DNA of 64,000 nt from Sphingomonas horti. Lineage in GTDB: Bacteria > Pseudomonadota > Alphaproteobacteria > Sphingomonadales > Sphingomonadaceae. Under the pieces are notes generated by a model, which was given only the letters and a program-made list of their open reading frames with translations, was not told the origin of the DNA and searched no databases. Location of the stretch: positions 10,001 to 74,000 of the forward strand of contig NZ_WQMS01000007.1 of assembly GCF_009753715.1 (NCBI RefSeq), read 5' to 3'. Position numbers and translations under genes: made by a program. Of this stretch, positions 28,627-35,673 are shown piece after piece (the first letter of the stretch is position 1; each line of letters starts with the position of its first letter).

Positions 28627-29727
28627 ATGCTCGCGCCCGCGCCGAAGCCGTGGATCATGGAGATCGCGCCCTATGTGCCGGGCCGCGCGACCACCGACGA
28701 TGGCCGACGGGTGGTGAAGCTTTCCTCGAACGAGAATGCGCTCGGCACCAGCGAAGCGGCGCGCGCGGCCTTCGCCTCGGCCGCGGACAATCTGGAGCGC
28801 TATCCCGACGCGAGCGGAACGATGGTGCGGGAGGCGACCGCCGCGAAATACGGCCTCGATCCGGCGCGCGTGATCTACGGCAACGGATCGGACGAGATCC
28901 TGCATCTCGCGGCCGGCGCGTTCGCCGGCCCCGGCGACGAAGTGATCTTCGTCCGCTACGGCTTTTCGGTCTATGAAATCGCCGCCCGACGGGTCGGCGC
29001 GGTGCCGGTGGTCGCGCCGGACAAGGACTATGCGACCGATGTCGACGCGATCCTTGGGCACGTCACCGAGCGGACCCGGATCGTCTATCTCGCCAACCCG
29101 AACAACCCGACCGGCACCTATACGCCGCGCGCAGAGATCGCGCGGCTGCACGCGAACCTGCCCGGCACTGTGCTGCTGGTGCTCGACCACGCCTATGCCG
29201 AGTATCTGGATATCGGCGAGGACGATGGCGGGCTGGAGCTGGCGAAGGCCGCAGCCAACGTGCTCGTGACGCGCACCTTCTCCAAAATCCACGGCCTTGC
29301 CGCCGAGCGGATCGGCTGGGGCTATGCTTCGGCCGCGATCGTCGAGGCGCTGCACCGCATCCGCCTGCCGTTCAACATCACGATCGCCGGACAGCGCGCC
29401 GCCGTCGCCGCGCTGGGCGATAGCGCTTTCGTCGATCGGTCTCGCGCGCATAACGCGAAGTGGCGCACCTGGCTGGCCGAGCAGATCGCCAGCCTGGGAA
29501 ACACCGGCATCCGCGCGATCCCGAGCAGGGCCAATTTCCTGCTGGTGCTGTTCGAGGGCCGGCTGACCGCGGAAGCCGCGTACAAGGGGCTGATGGAGGC
29601 CGGCTACATCACCCGCTGGCTGCCGGGCCAGCAGCTCGGCCATGGCCTCCGCATCACGATCGGCACCGAAGCCGATATGCGCGGCGTCGCCGAGGCGCTG
29701 CGCCGCCTGGCCGGGCAGGCCGGCTGA
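28627..29727 (+). CDS. hisC: Histidinol-phosphate aminotransferase
   Basis: A 366-residue fold-type I PLP aminotransferase. Motifs are [12 protein letters not shown] near the N-terminus, YANPNNPTG-type [11 protein letters not shown], and the PLP lysine in [20 protein letters not shown]. The neighbour is tyrA, so it may also serve aromatic amino acid transamination. The start at 28627 gives the normal length; the longer open frame upstream overlaps the divergent PLP gene. Its TGA overlaps the tyrA ATG. Confidence 0.93.
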   Translation: MLAPAPKPWIMEIAPYVPGRATTDDGRRVVKLSSNENALGTSEAARAAFASAADNLERYPDASGTMVREATAAKYGLDPARVIYGNGSDEILHLAAGAFAGPGDEVIFVRYGFSVYEIAARRVGAVPVVAPDKDYATDVDAILGHVTERTRIVYLANPNNPTGTYTPRAEIARLHANLPGTVLLVLDHAYAEYLDIGEDDGGLELAKAAANVLVTRTFSKIHGLAAERIGWGYASAAIVEALHRIRLPFNITIAGQRAAVAALGDSAFVDRSRAHNAKWRTWLAEQIASLGNTGIRAIPSRANFLLVLFEGRLTAEAAYKGLMEAGYITRWLPGQQLGHGLRITIGTEADMRGVAEALRRLAGQAG

Positions 29728-30635
29728 TGCTGCCTTTCGCGCGGGTCTCGATCATCGGGCTGGGGCTGATCGGCTCGTCGGTTGCGCGCGCGGTGCGGCA
29801 GCACATGCCGACCGTGCGGCTGACGGGATATGACGCCGATCCGCAGGTGCGGAGCGTCGCCGATCGGCTGCAGCTGAGCGACGACATCGCCGACAGCGCG
29901 GGAGCCGCCGTCACGGACGCCGACCTGGTGCTGCTCTGCGTGCCGGTCGGCGCGATCGGCGCCGCCGCGAGCGAGATCGCCGCCGACCTGCCGCCCGACG
30001 CGATCGTCAGCGACGTCGGCTCCTCCAAGGCCGGGGTGGCGGAGGCGCTGCGCAGCGCGCTTCCGGCCGCGCAGATCGTGCCCGCCCATCCCGTCGCCGG
30101 CACCGAGAACAGCGGACCGGAGGCCGGATTCGCGAGCCTGTTCCACGGCCGCTGGTGCATCCTGACGCCGGTGGAAGGCACTGATCCCGCCGCAGTCGCG
30201 CGGGTGGAGGCCTTCTGGCAGGCGCTGGGCGCGAACGTCGAGACGATGACGCCCGAGCATCACGATCTGGTGCTCGCCGTCACCAGCCATCTGCCGCACC
30301 TGATCGCCTATACGATCGTCGGCACGGCGTCCGACCTGGAGCAGGTCACCCGGTCCGAAGTGATCAAATATTCGGCCGGCGGCTTTCGCGACTTCACCCG
30401 CATCGCCGCCTCCGATCCGACCATGTGGCGCGACGTGTTCCTGGCCAACAGGGACGCGGTGCTGGAAATGCTGCAGCGCTTCAGCGAGGACCTGACCGCG
30501 CTGCAACGCGCGATCCGCTGGGGCGACGGCGACACGCTGTTCGACCTGTTCACCCGCACCCGCGCGATCCGCCGTTCGATCATCGAGCAGGGCCAGGACG
30601 AAGCCCGCCCCGATTTCGGCCGTTCGCACGAATAG
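29727..30635 (+). CDS. tyrA: Prephenate/arogenate dehydrogenase
   Basis: A 302-residue NAD-dependent dehydrogenase. The Rossmann motif VSIIGLGLIGSS is at the N-terminus, then DVGSSKAGV, PAHPVAGTENSGPEAG and the helical dimerisation domain with TSHLPHLIAYTIVG. It oxidatively decarboxylates prephenate or arogenate for tyrosine synthesis. Coupled to hisC through a TGATG junction. Confidence 0.94.
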   Translation: MLPFARVSIIGLGLIGSSVARAVRQHMPTVRLTGYDADPQVRSVADRLQLSDDIADSAGAAVTDADLVLLCVPVGAIGAAASEIAADLPPDAIVSDVGSSKAGVAEALRSALPAAQIVPAHPVAGTENSGPEAGFASLFHGRWCILTPVEGTDPAAVARVEAFWQALGANVETMTPEHHDLVLAVTSHLPHLIAYTIVGTASDLEQVTRSEVIKYSAGGFRDFTRIAASDPTMWRDVFLANRDAVLEMLQRFSEDLTALQRAIRWGDGDTLFDLFTRTRAIRRSIIEQGQDEARPDFGRSHE

Positions 30636-31379
30636 TCAGTCCATCCAGGGCGGGGCCGGCAGGCCTGAGGCGGCGTCGTAGATCAGGTCGGCCCAGCGGT
30701 CGGCCAGGTCCTGGAAATAGCCGTCGTCGCGCTCGATCCGGCGGCTCAGCACCGCGTGGCCCACAGCCGCCGGCATCACCAGCAGGTCGATCGGCATGGC
30801 GACGCCCAGGTTCGACTTCATCGTGCTGTCGAACGACAGGCAGGCGATCTTCACCGCTTCCGGGATCGGCGTGTCGTGGCGCAGGGCGCGGTCGAGGATC
30901 GGGCGGCCATATTTTGTCTCGCCGATCTGCAGGAATGGCACGTCGGCCGTGCATTCGATGAAATTGCCGATGCTGTACACCAGGAACAGCTTGATTGGCC
31001 CCTCGCCCACCCGGCCGCCGACCAGCAGCTCGACGCTCGCATCGACGTGCGCGCGCTCCAGCGCCTCGCCGACGGTCGCGCCGACCCGCTCCACCGCTTC
31101 GCCTACCAATTGGGCGACCCGGAACATCGTCGGCGCTTCGCTCAGGCACCGCCGATGCTCGCCGGTTTCGGACGCGAGCTGATCTTCCTGCAACAGGCTG
31201 ATCACCGATTGGCTGACCGACAGGCTCCCGGCCGTCGCCGCATAGATCTGCCGGTCCGGGCCATCTGCGAGCACGTGCAGCTTCCGGAAGGTCGAGAAAT
31301 TGTCGACTCCGGCATTGGTGCGCGTGTCGGCCATCAGGATCAGGCCGGATTCGAGCAACATGCCCAGGCAGTAGGTCAT
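30636..31379 (-). CDS. Anbu-type proteasome homologue
   Basis: A 247-residue Ntn-hydrolase. The opening MTYCLGMLLESGLILMADTR, with Thr2 as the likely catalytic residue after Met removal, and the following NAGVDNFSTFRKLHVLA match Anbu (ancestral beta subunit), a relative of HslV and 20S beta subunits. Anbu forms ring- or helix-like assemblies in the cytoplasm; its substrate is not settled. Its customary neighbours (transglutaminase-like, alpha-E and ATP-grasp proteins) are not beside it here. Confidence 0.9.
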   Translation of the reverse strand: MTYCLGMLLESGLILMADTRTNAGVDNFSTFRKLHVLADGPDRQIYAATAGSLSVSQSVISLLQEDQLASETGEHRRCLSEAPTMFRVAQLVGEAVERVGATVGEALERAHVDASVELLVGGRVGEGPIKLFLVYSIGNFIECTADVPFLQIGETKYGRPILDRALRHDTPIPEAVKIACLSFDSTMKSNLGVAMPIDLLVMPAAVGHAVLSRRIERDDGYFQDLADRWADLIYDAASGLPAPPWMD

Positions 31380-31479
31380 CCGCGATAGTCCTCCGCTGGC
31401 CGATTTCCTCGAAACCGACGCCGTCGGCAAAGCGTTCCTACCCCGCGTCCCCAAGGCGCAGTGGGTAAGGAGCCCGACC

Positions 31480-31635
31480 ATGCAGAACAAGAACAACGAC
31501 CGTGACCGCAACCGCCAGCAGAGCGGCTCCGGCAACGATCGCAGCCGCCAGCAGCAACAGCAGGGCGGCGGCGACAAGCGCCAGCACGGCGGCAGCAGCG
31601 GCCAGCGCGGCGGCCAGAACCGCAGCGACCGCTAA
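31480..31635 (+). CDS. Small Gln/Arg/Gly-rich low-complexity protein
   Basis: A 51-codon gene starting MQNKNNDRDRNRQQSGSG and made only of polar residues (Q, R, G, N, D, S, K, H). An AAGGAG ribosome-binding site lies just before it and a strong terminator just after the stop, which supports a real, expressed gene. Composition suggests an intrinsically disordered, nucleic-acid-binding or stress-related peptide. No family recognised. Confidence 0.7.
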   Translation: MQNKNNDRDRNRQQSGSGNDRSRQQQQQGGGDKRQHGGSSGQRGGQNRSDR

Positions 31636-31650
31636 GCGGATCGCCCGACC

Positions 31651-31685
31651 AAAGGGCCGGCTCGCAAGGGCCGGCCTTTTTTTTG
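31651..31685. terminator. Rho-independent terminator, probably bidirectional
   Basis: A GC-rich stem (AAAGG.CCGGC and GCCGGCCTTT with one bulge) followed by eight T residues on the plus strand. It ends the small polar gene and lies right at the 3' end of the leftward plsC gene. Confidence 0.85.
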
Positions 31686-31686
31686 C

Positions 31687-32370
31687 TCAGTCGTTCAGCG
31701 CGTTGATCGCGGCGTGGACGCGCGCTTCGACTTCCTCGCGCGGCAGGCCCGGCGGGATCATCTCGCCGATGCGGAAGGTGACGATCCCGGGCCGCTTCGG
31801 GCCATGCTTCGGCAGCAGCCGTCCGCTGTCGCAGGCGATCGGGACCAGCGGCAGGCCCAACATCCGATAAAGCCCCGACATGCCCGATTTCAGCGGCGGT
31901 CTTTGCCCGTGCGGCACCCGCGTTCCTTCCGGAAAGATCAGGATCGGACGCCCCTCGGCGATCAATTCCTTCGCTTCGGCAAGCATGGCGCGAAGCGACT
32001 TGGCCCCGGCCTCGCGTTCGACGACGATGCCGCCATAGCGGCGGCAGGCCCGCCCCCATAGCGGAATGTCCATCAGCTCGCGCTTGAAGACGGGCGCCGG
32101 CCGGTCGAGGAACAGCAGCGCCTCCAGCGTCTCGTACATCGCCTCGTGCTTCATCGCGATGAGCGCGGGGCCGCGCGGCACTTCCCCTTCGATCCGCCAG
32201 CGGACGCCCAGCAGCACGCGCGCGCACCAATCGTGGAACCTCACCCAGCGATAGATGTGGCGGGTCAGCGTCTCCCGCCCCGCCAGGGCGAACAGCGGCG
32301 CCAGCAGCACGAAAGCCGCGCTCCCGGGATAGAACAGCACCTTGAACAGAAGCCCGCGCATCGCGCTCAA
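31687..32370 (-). CDS. plsC: 1-acyl-sn-glycerol-3-phosphate acyltransferase
   Basis: A 227-residue LPLAT-family enzyme with an N-terminal membrane helix. The H-X4-D/E motif appears as MKHEAMYET, with the glycerophosphate motif ILIFPEGTRVPHG and a later VPIACDSG. It makes phosphatidic acid from lysophosphatidic acid at the inner membrane. The start overlaps the stop of the YdcF-like gene, so it belongs to the ftsE-ftsX-ydcF-plsC transcript. Confidence 0.92.
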   Translation of the reverse strand: MSAMRGLLFKVLFYPGSAAFVLLAPLFALAGRETLTRHIYRWVRFHDWCARVLLGVRWRIEGEVPRGPALIAMKHEAMYETLEALLFLDRPAPVFKRELMDIPLWGRACRRYGGIVVEREAGAKSLRAMLAEAKELIAEGRPILIFPEGTRVPHGQRPPLKSGMSGLYRMLGLPLVPIACDSGRLLPKHGPKRPGIVTFRIGEMIPPGLPREEVEARVHAAINALND

Positions 32371-32897
32371 TAGCCGGCCAGCGCGGCGGCGCGCCGCAGC
32401 AGATATTTGTGATATTCGGTCAGCAGCACCTTCAGGTCGGGCTCGCTGTGCACCGCGTCAGTGACGATCGCCACCTGTTCCGGCAGTGCCTGGCGCAGCT
32501 CGAACCGCGCACGGCGCATATGCCAGTCGGTCGTGACCAGCCGGATGCTGCGATAATGGTGCGTCTCGATCCAGTCGGCCGATTCGGCGGCGTTCGAGCG
32601 CGTGTCGACCGCTTCGTGGCCGAGGTCGATGCAGCAATCGAACAGCGGCAAAGGCGGACGGTAAATCTTCAGGAAATCGCGCCGCGCCACCTCCATGTTC
32701 ACGCCGGAGACGAGCATGCGCTTGGCCTTCCCCGCCTGCATCAGCGTCAGCCCGCGCTCAATGCGTTTTGGACCTCCGGTCAGCACGATGATCCCGTCGG
32801 TACGCTGGTCGCCGGCCGGCCGCGGCAGCAGCCCGACGAACACGACGAAGCCGATCACCCAGGCGAGGATCAACGCGGAGAGCAGGCGCCGGATCAC
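32367..32897 (-). CDS. YdcF family (DUF218) protein
   Basis: A 176-residue protein with one N-terminal membrane helix (LLSALILAWVIGFVVFVGLL) and a DUF218 domain: DGIIVLTGGPKRIERGL, then LVSGVN and the late VTTDWHMRRARFELRQALP. Family members act on envelope substrates, but the reaction is unknown. GTG start 32897 overlaps the ftsX TGA. Placement between ftsX and plsC is conserved in sphingomonads and suggests an envelope role. Confidence 0.88.
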   Translation of the reverse strand: MIRRLLSALILAWVIGFVVFVGLLPRPAGDQRTDGIIVLTGGPKRIERGLTLMQAGKAKRMLVSGVNMEVARRDFLKIYRPPLPLFDCCIDLGHEAVDTRSNAAESADWIETHHYRSIRLVTTDWHMRRARFELRQALPEQVAIVTDAVHSEPDLKVLLTEYHKYLLRRAAALAGY

Positions 32898-33775
32898 AGG
32901 CTGCGCCTCAAGGCTCGCTCGACGGTCAGCCGTGCCGCCGCCGTCGCCAGCAGCGCGCCCGCCATCGGCACGGCGACCAAGGCGAGCCAGCCGGCCGGCT
33001 CCAGCCGGACCGAGCCGACCAGCTCCGATCCGACGGCACCGATCCTCCCCGCCAGCAGGATCAGCACCAGCGCGCCCGCCGCAAAGCCCAGGCCGCCGCC
33101 GAACAGCGCGTCGAGCGCGATCCGGCGCTGGAACAGCCGCGCGATCTGGATATCGGTCGCGCCGAGCAGATGGAGCACGTCGATCGTCTCGCGGTGGGTG
33201 TTGAGCGCCGCGCGCGCGGCGAGCACGACACAGGCCGCGGTCGCCACGCCCATCAGCAGCACCAGCAGTCCGGCAAGCCAGCGCAACGCACCAACCAGGT
33301 CGCGGAGCGGCGCCAGCGCCTGCGCATGCGCGTCGACACGGGCAGAGGGAGCGACGCGGGCGACCGCCGTCTTGAGCCGCGGCAAGGCCGCCGGAACGGC
33401 CAGGTCGACATCGACCAGGGCGGGCGCGGGCAGTTCGAGACCGCCGGGGCCCAGCCACGGCTCGAGCAGCTGGGCGATCTCCGCGTCGCTGACCCGCGTC
33501 ACGTCGCGAACGTCCGGCAGCGCGCGAGCCGTCCTTGCCGCCGCTTCCGCTTGCTGATCGCGCGCCACCCGGTCGGCTTCGACGATCTGGATCGTGACGC
33601 GGCCGGCGATCTGGTCGCCGAGCGCGCGCGCGGAGCTGGCGAGCGCGAGGCCGGCCGCGGCGGCGAGCACCGTCAGGAAGACCATGATCGCGATCACCCA
33701 CGGCATCGGGCCTGCCGCCCGCCCTTCCGGCAGCAGCCGCCGGTCGGCGGCAGTGAAGGCAAAGGGCAGCGTCAC
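32894..33775 (-). CDS. ftsX: Cell division protein FtsX
   Basis: A 293-residue permease-like protein. One N-terminal helix (VIAIMVFLTVLAAAAGLALA), a periplasmic domain (about 55-155) and three C-terminal helices give the FtsX layout. With FtsE it forms the inner-membrane complex that activates peptidoglycan hydrolysis at the septum. Overlaps ftsE by 4 bases. Confidence 0.92.
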   Translation of the reverse strand: MTLPFAFTAADRRLLPEGRAAGPMPWVIAIMVFLTVLAAAAGLALASSARALGDQIAGRVTIQIVEADRVARDQQAEAAARTARALPDVRDVTRVSDAEIAQLLEPWLGPGGLELPAPALVDVDLAVPAALPRLKTAVARVAPSARVDAHAQALAPLRDLVGALRWLAGLLVLLMGVATAACVVLAARAALNTHRETIDVLHLLGATDIQIARLFQRRIALDALFGGGLGFAAGALVLILLAGRIGAVGSELVGSVRLEPAGWLALVAVPMAGALLATAAARLTVERALRRSL

Positions 33776-34500
33776 GCGGGCACGCGCGGCGGATAGCGCA
33801 GCGCTCCGGTCGGGTCATCGAGCCGGCCGCGTTCGAGCCGCATGATCGAAGCATTGGGGACGCGCGAGACGAGGTGCATATCGTGGGTCGCGACAACTAC
33901 CGTCGTGCCGAATTTGTTCAGGGCATCGAACAGGTGGAGCAGCCGGGTCGCCATCTCCGGGTCGACGTTGCCGGTCGGCTCGTCCGCGACCAGCATCTCC
34001 GGCTGGCCGATCACCGCACGCGCGATCGCGACCCGCTGCTGCTCGCCGCCCGACAAGGTCGCCGGCCTTGCGCTCGCCCGTCCCGCCAGGCCGACCCAGG
34101 CGATCATCTCGCCCACCCGCTCGGCGATCTCGCCTTCGTCCACGCCGGCGACGCGTAACGGCAGTGCGACATTGTCGAACGCTGACAGGTGAGGCACGAG
34201 CCTGAAGTCCTGGAAGACGACGCCGATGCGCCGCCTGAGCGCCGGCAGCCGCTCGCGCGGCATCGTCACCACGTCCTCGTCGAACAGCCGGATCAGGCCG
34301 CGGCTCGGCCGCTGCGCGAGATAGAGCAATTTCAGCAGCGACGTCTTGCCGGCCCCCGAGGCGCCGGTCAGGAAATAGAAGGCGCCGGGCGCCAGGCTGA
34401 AGCTGATGTCCGAAAGGGTTTCCGCGCCCATGCCGTAGCGCAGACCGACATTCTCGAACTTCACGATGCTTGCCACCGCCCTCGCTTCCACCCCTTTCAT
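33772..34500 (-). CDS. ftsE: Cell division ATP-binding protein FtsE
   Basis: A 242-residue ABC ATPase. Walker A is GASGAGKTSLL, the signature is LSGGEQQRVAIARA and Walker B is MLVADEPTGNVD. The protein pairs with FtsX. An in-frame GTG at 34476 would give a start closer to the family pattern (VKFENVGLRYG near residue 4); I kept the ATG at 34500 but the shorter form is equally plausible. Confidence 0.95.
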   Translation of the reverse strand: MKGVEARAVASIVKFENVGLRYGMGAETLSDISFSLAPGAFYFLTGASGAGKTSLLKLLYLAQRPSRGLIRLFDEDVVTMPRERLPALRRRIGVVFQDFRLVPHLSAFDNVALPLRVAGVDEGEIAERVGEMIAWVGLAGRASARPATLSGGEQQRVAIARAVIGQPEMLVADEPTGNVDPEMATRLLHLFDALNKFGTTVVVATHDMHLVSRVPNASIMRLERGRLDDPTGALRYPPRVPA

Positions 34501-34596
34501 GACGCCATCGCACGCCGTCGCGGCCCGCGTAAAGCACCGTGCTTGCGCGGCGAGTCGCGAGACGTTTAGAAGACGTTAGGGAAGGGGCCGCGCCAG

Positions 34597-35295
34597 ATGA
34601 TCCTCGAATGTCCAGCGTGCCGCACGCGCTATACCGTCCCCGACGATGCCGTGGGCGTGAACGGCCGCGCGGTGCGATGCGCCAAATGCGGGCATAGCTG
34701 GCATCAATGGCCGCCGGGGCACGAGCCGGAGGCAGTGCCGTCGGGCCAATTGTCCGACGCGCCGCAGCCGGAAGTCTCGGCGCCCCCGCCCGATGCCGAC
34801 GTTCCGGTGCCCGGCTACGCCGACGACGCGGTCTATCGCGATTATGAGGACGATACGCCCAGGCGCCGCAATCCCGCACTGCGCTGGACGATCATCGCGG
34901 CCGCGATCGGCATCTTGCTGCTGGCCGCGGTCGCCGCGCTGCAGTTCATCGGCCTCGACCGGGTGCGTACCCAATTGGGCCTTGCCGAGCGCGGATCGGC
35001 GGCGGCGCTGCTGCTCGAAGTGCCCCGCAAGCCCGAGCGGCGCGCGCTCGCCAGCGGCAATGAACTGTTCGCGCTCACCGGCCGCATCGTCAATCCGACG
35101 CGCGAGCGCCAGCACGTGCCCGACATTCAGGCCGAGCTGCAGGACGCGCAGGGCCGCGTCGTGTACAACTGGATCATCACCCCGCCGTCGCGCACGCTGG
35201 GGCCGGGCGCCTCTGCCCAGTTCGACGCGGCGGTGTACGACGTACCGAAAGGCGCGCGCGAGCTGAAGCTGAGCTTCGTCGGCGAGGCGTCCTAA
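34597..35295 (+). CDS. MJ0042 zinc-ribbon and DUF3426-type membrane protein
   Basis: A 232-residue protein. The N-terminal zinc finger (CPACRTRYTVPDDAVGVNGR then CAKCGHSWHQW) is followed by a proline-rich linker, one membrane helix (about residues 94-116) and a C-terminal soluble domain with TGRIVNPTRERQHVPDIQAE, as in DUF3426. Zinc-ribbon side cytoplasmic, C-terminus periplasmic by inference. Widespread in alphaproteobacteria next to ftsE, function unknown. Confidence 0.9.
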   Translation: MILECPACRTRYTVPDDAVGVNGRAVRCAKCGHSWHQWPPGHEPEAVPSGQLSDAPQPEVSAPPPDADVPVPGYADDAVYRDYEDDTPRRRNPALRWTIIAAAIGILLLAAVAALQFIGLDRVRTQLGLAERGSAAALLLEVPRKPERRALASGNELFALTGRIVNPTRERQHVPDIQAELQDAQGRVVYNWIITPPSRTLGPGASAQFDAAVYDVPKGARELKLSFVGEAS

Positions 35296-35299
35296 AGGG

Positions 35300-35328
35300 T
35301 TGTTGCGAGCGCCGGAACCCTCTGCTAG
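35300..35328 (+). promoter_or_regulatory. Promoter of tRNA-Leu
   Basis: TTGTTG (35300-35305), a 17-base spacer and TGCTAG (35323-35328) give a reasonable housekeeping promoter about 49 bases before the tRNA. The TGCTAGGGG -10 form is common for stable RNA genes in this group. Confidence 0.55.
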
Positions 35329-35376
35329 GGGCACCGCCTTGCCAGCGCCGGACCCGTCCGGTGAAGTGTCTCGAGT

Positions 35377-35463
35377 GCGGTCGTGGCGGAACTGGTAGAC
35401 GCGCAACGTTGAGGTCGTTGTGTCCGAAAGGACGTGGAAGTTCGAGTCTTCTCGACCGCACCA
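35377..35463 (+). tRNA. tRNA-Leu (GAG)
   Basis: An 87-base gene. The acceptor stem pairs GCGGTCG (35377-35383) with CGACCGC (35453-35459), the discriminator is A35460 and CCA is encoded. The anticodon loop TTGAGGT gives GAG at 35411-35413, closed by CAACG/CGTTG. A long variable arm (GTGTCCGAAAGGACGT) marks it as a class II tRNA. It is the last core gene before the accessory region and is a likely integration site for it. Confidence 0.97.
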
Positions 35464-35673
35464 TTTCTTCAGCTAAACGGCTGAAAATACACCAAAAAAT
35501 CAACAGCGCCCTGCTAGCCCACCATTCGATCCCCCCGACTAAGTCGGCCGGCCGAGGCTTCTCAGTGACGTTGCTGGCGTGTAGGATCCCATCGCCATTG
35601 CCTCGATTAAAGCGGGTTTAGTTGGTTGTCCCCTCGCCTGCGTCGTCCTAAAGCTCGGTTCGGGGGAAAACCG
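35464..35673 (+). other. tRNA-to-island junction
   Basis: A 210-base gap with lower GC than its flanks and no gene. It starts with a small CAGC/GCTG hairpin right after the tRNA. If the island integrated at the tRNA 3' end, the left attachment site lies at its left edge. I did not find a second copy of the tRNA 3' end elsewhere in the window. Confidence 0.4.

Noticed and set aside
27457-28640. SAM riboswitch upstream of metX
   Set aside because: metX starts inside the end of the upstream gene with no leader, and the 55-base gap upstream of that gene is too short and lacks a recognisable SAM-II pattern.
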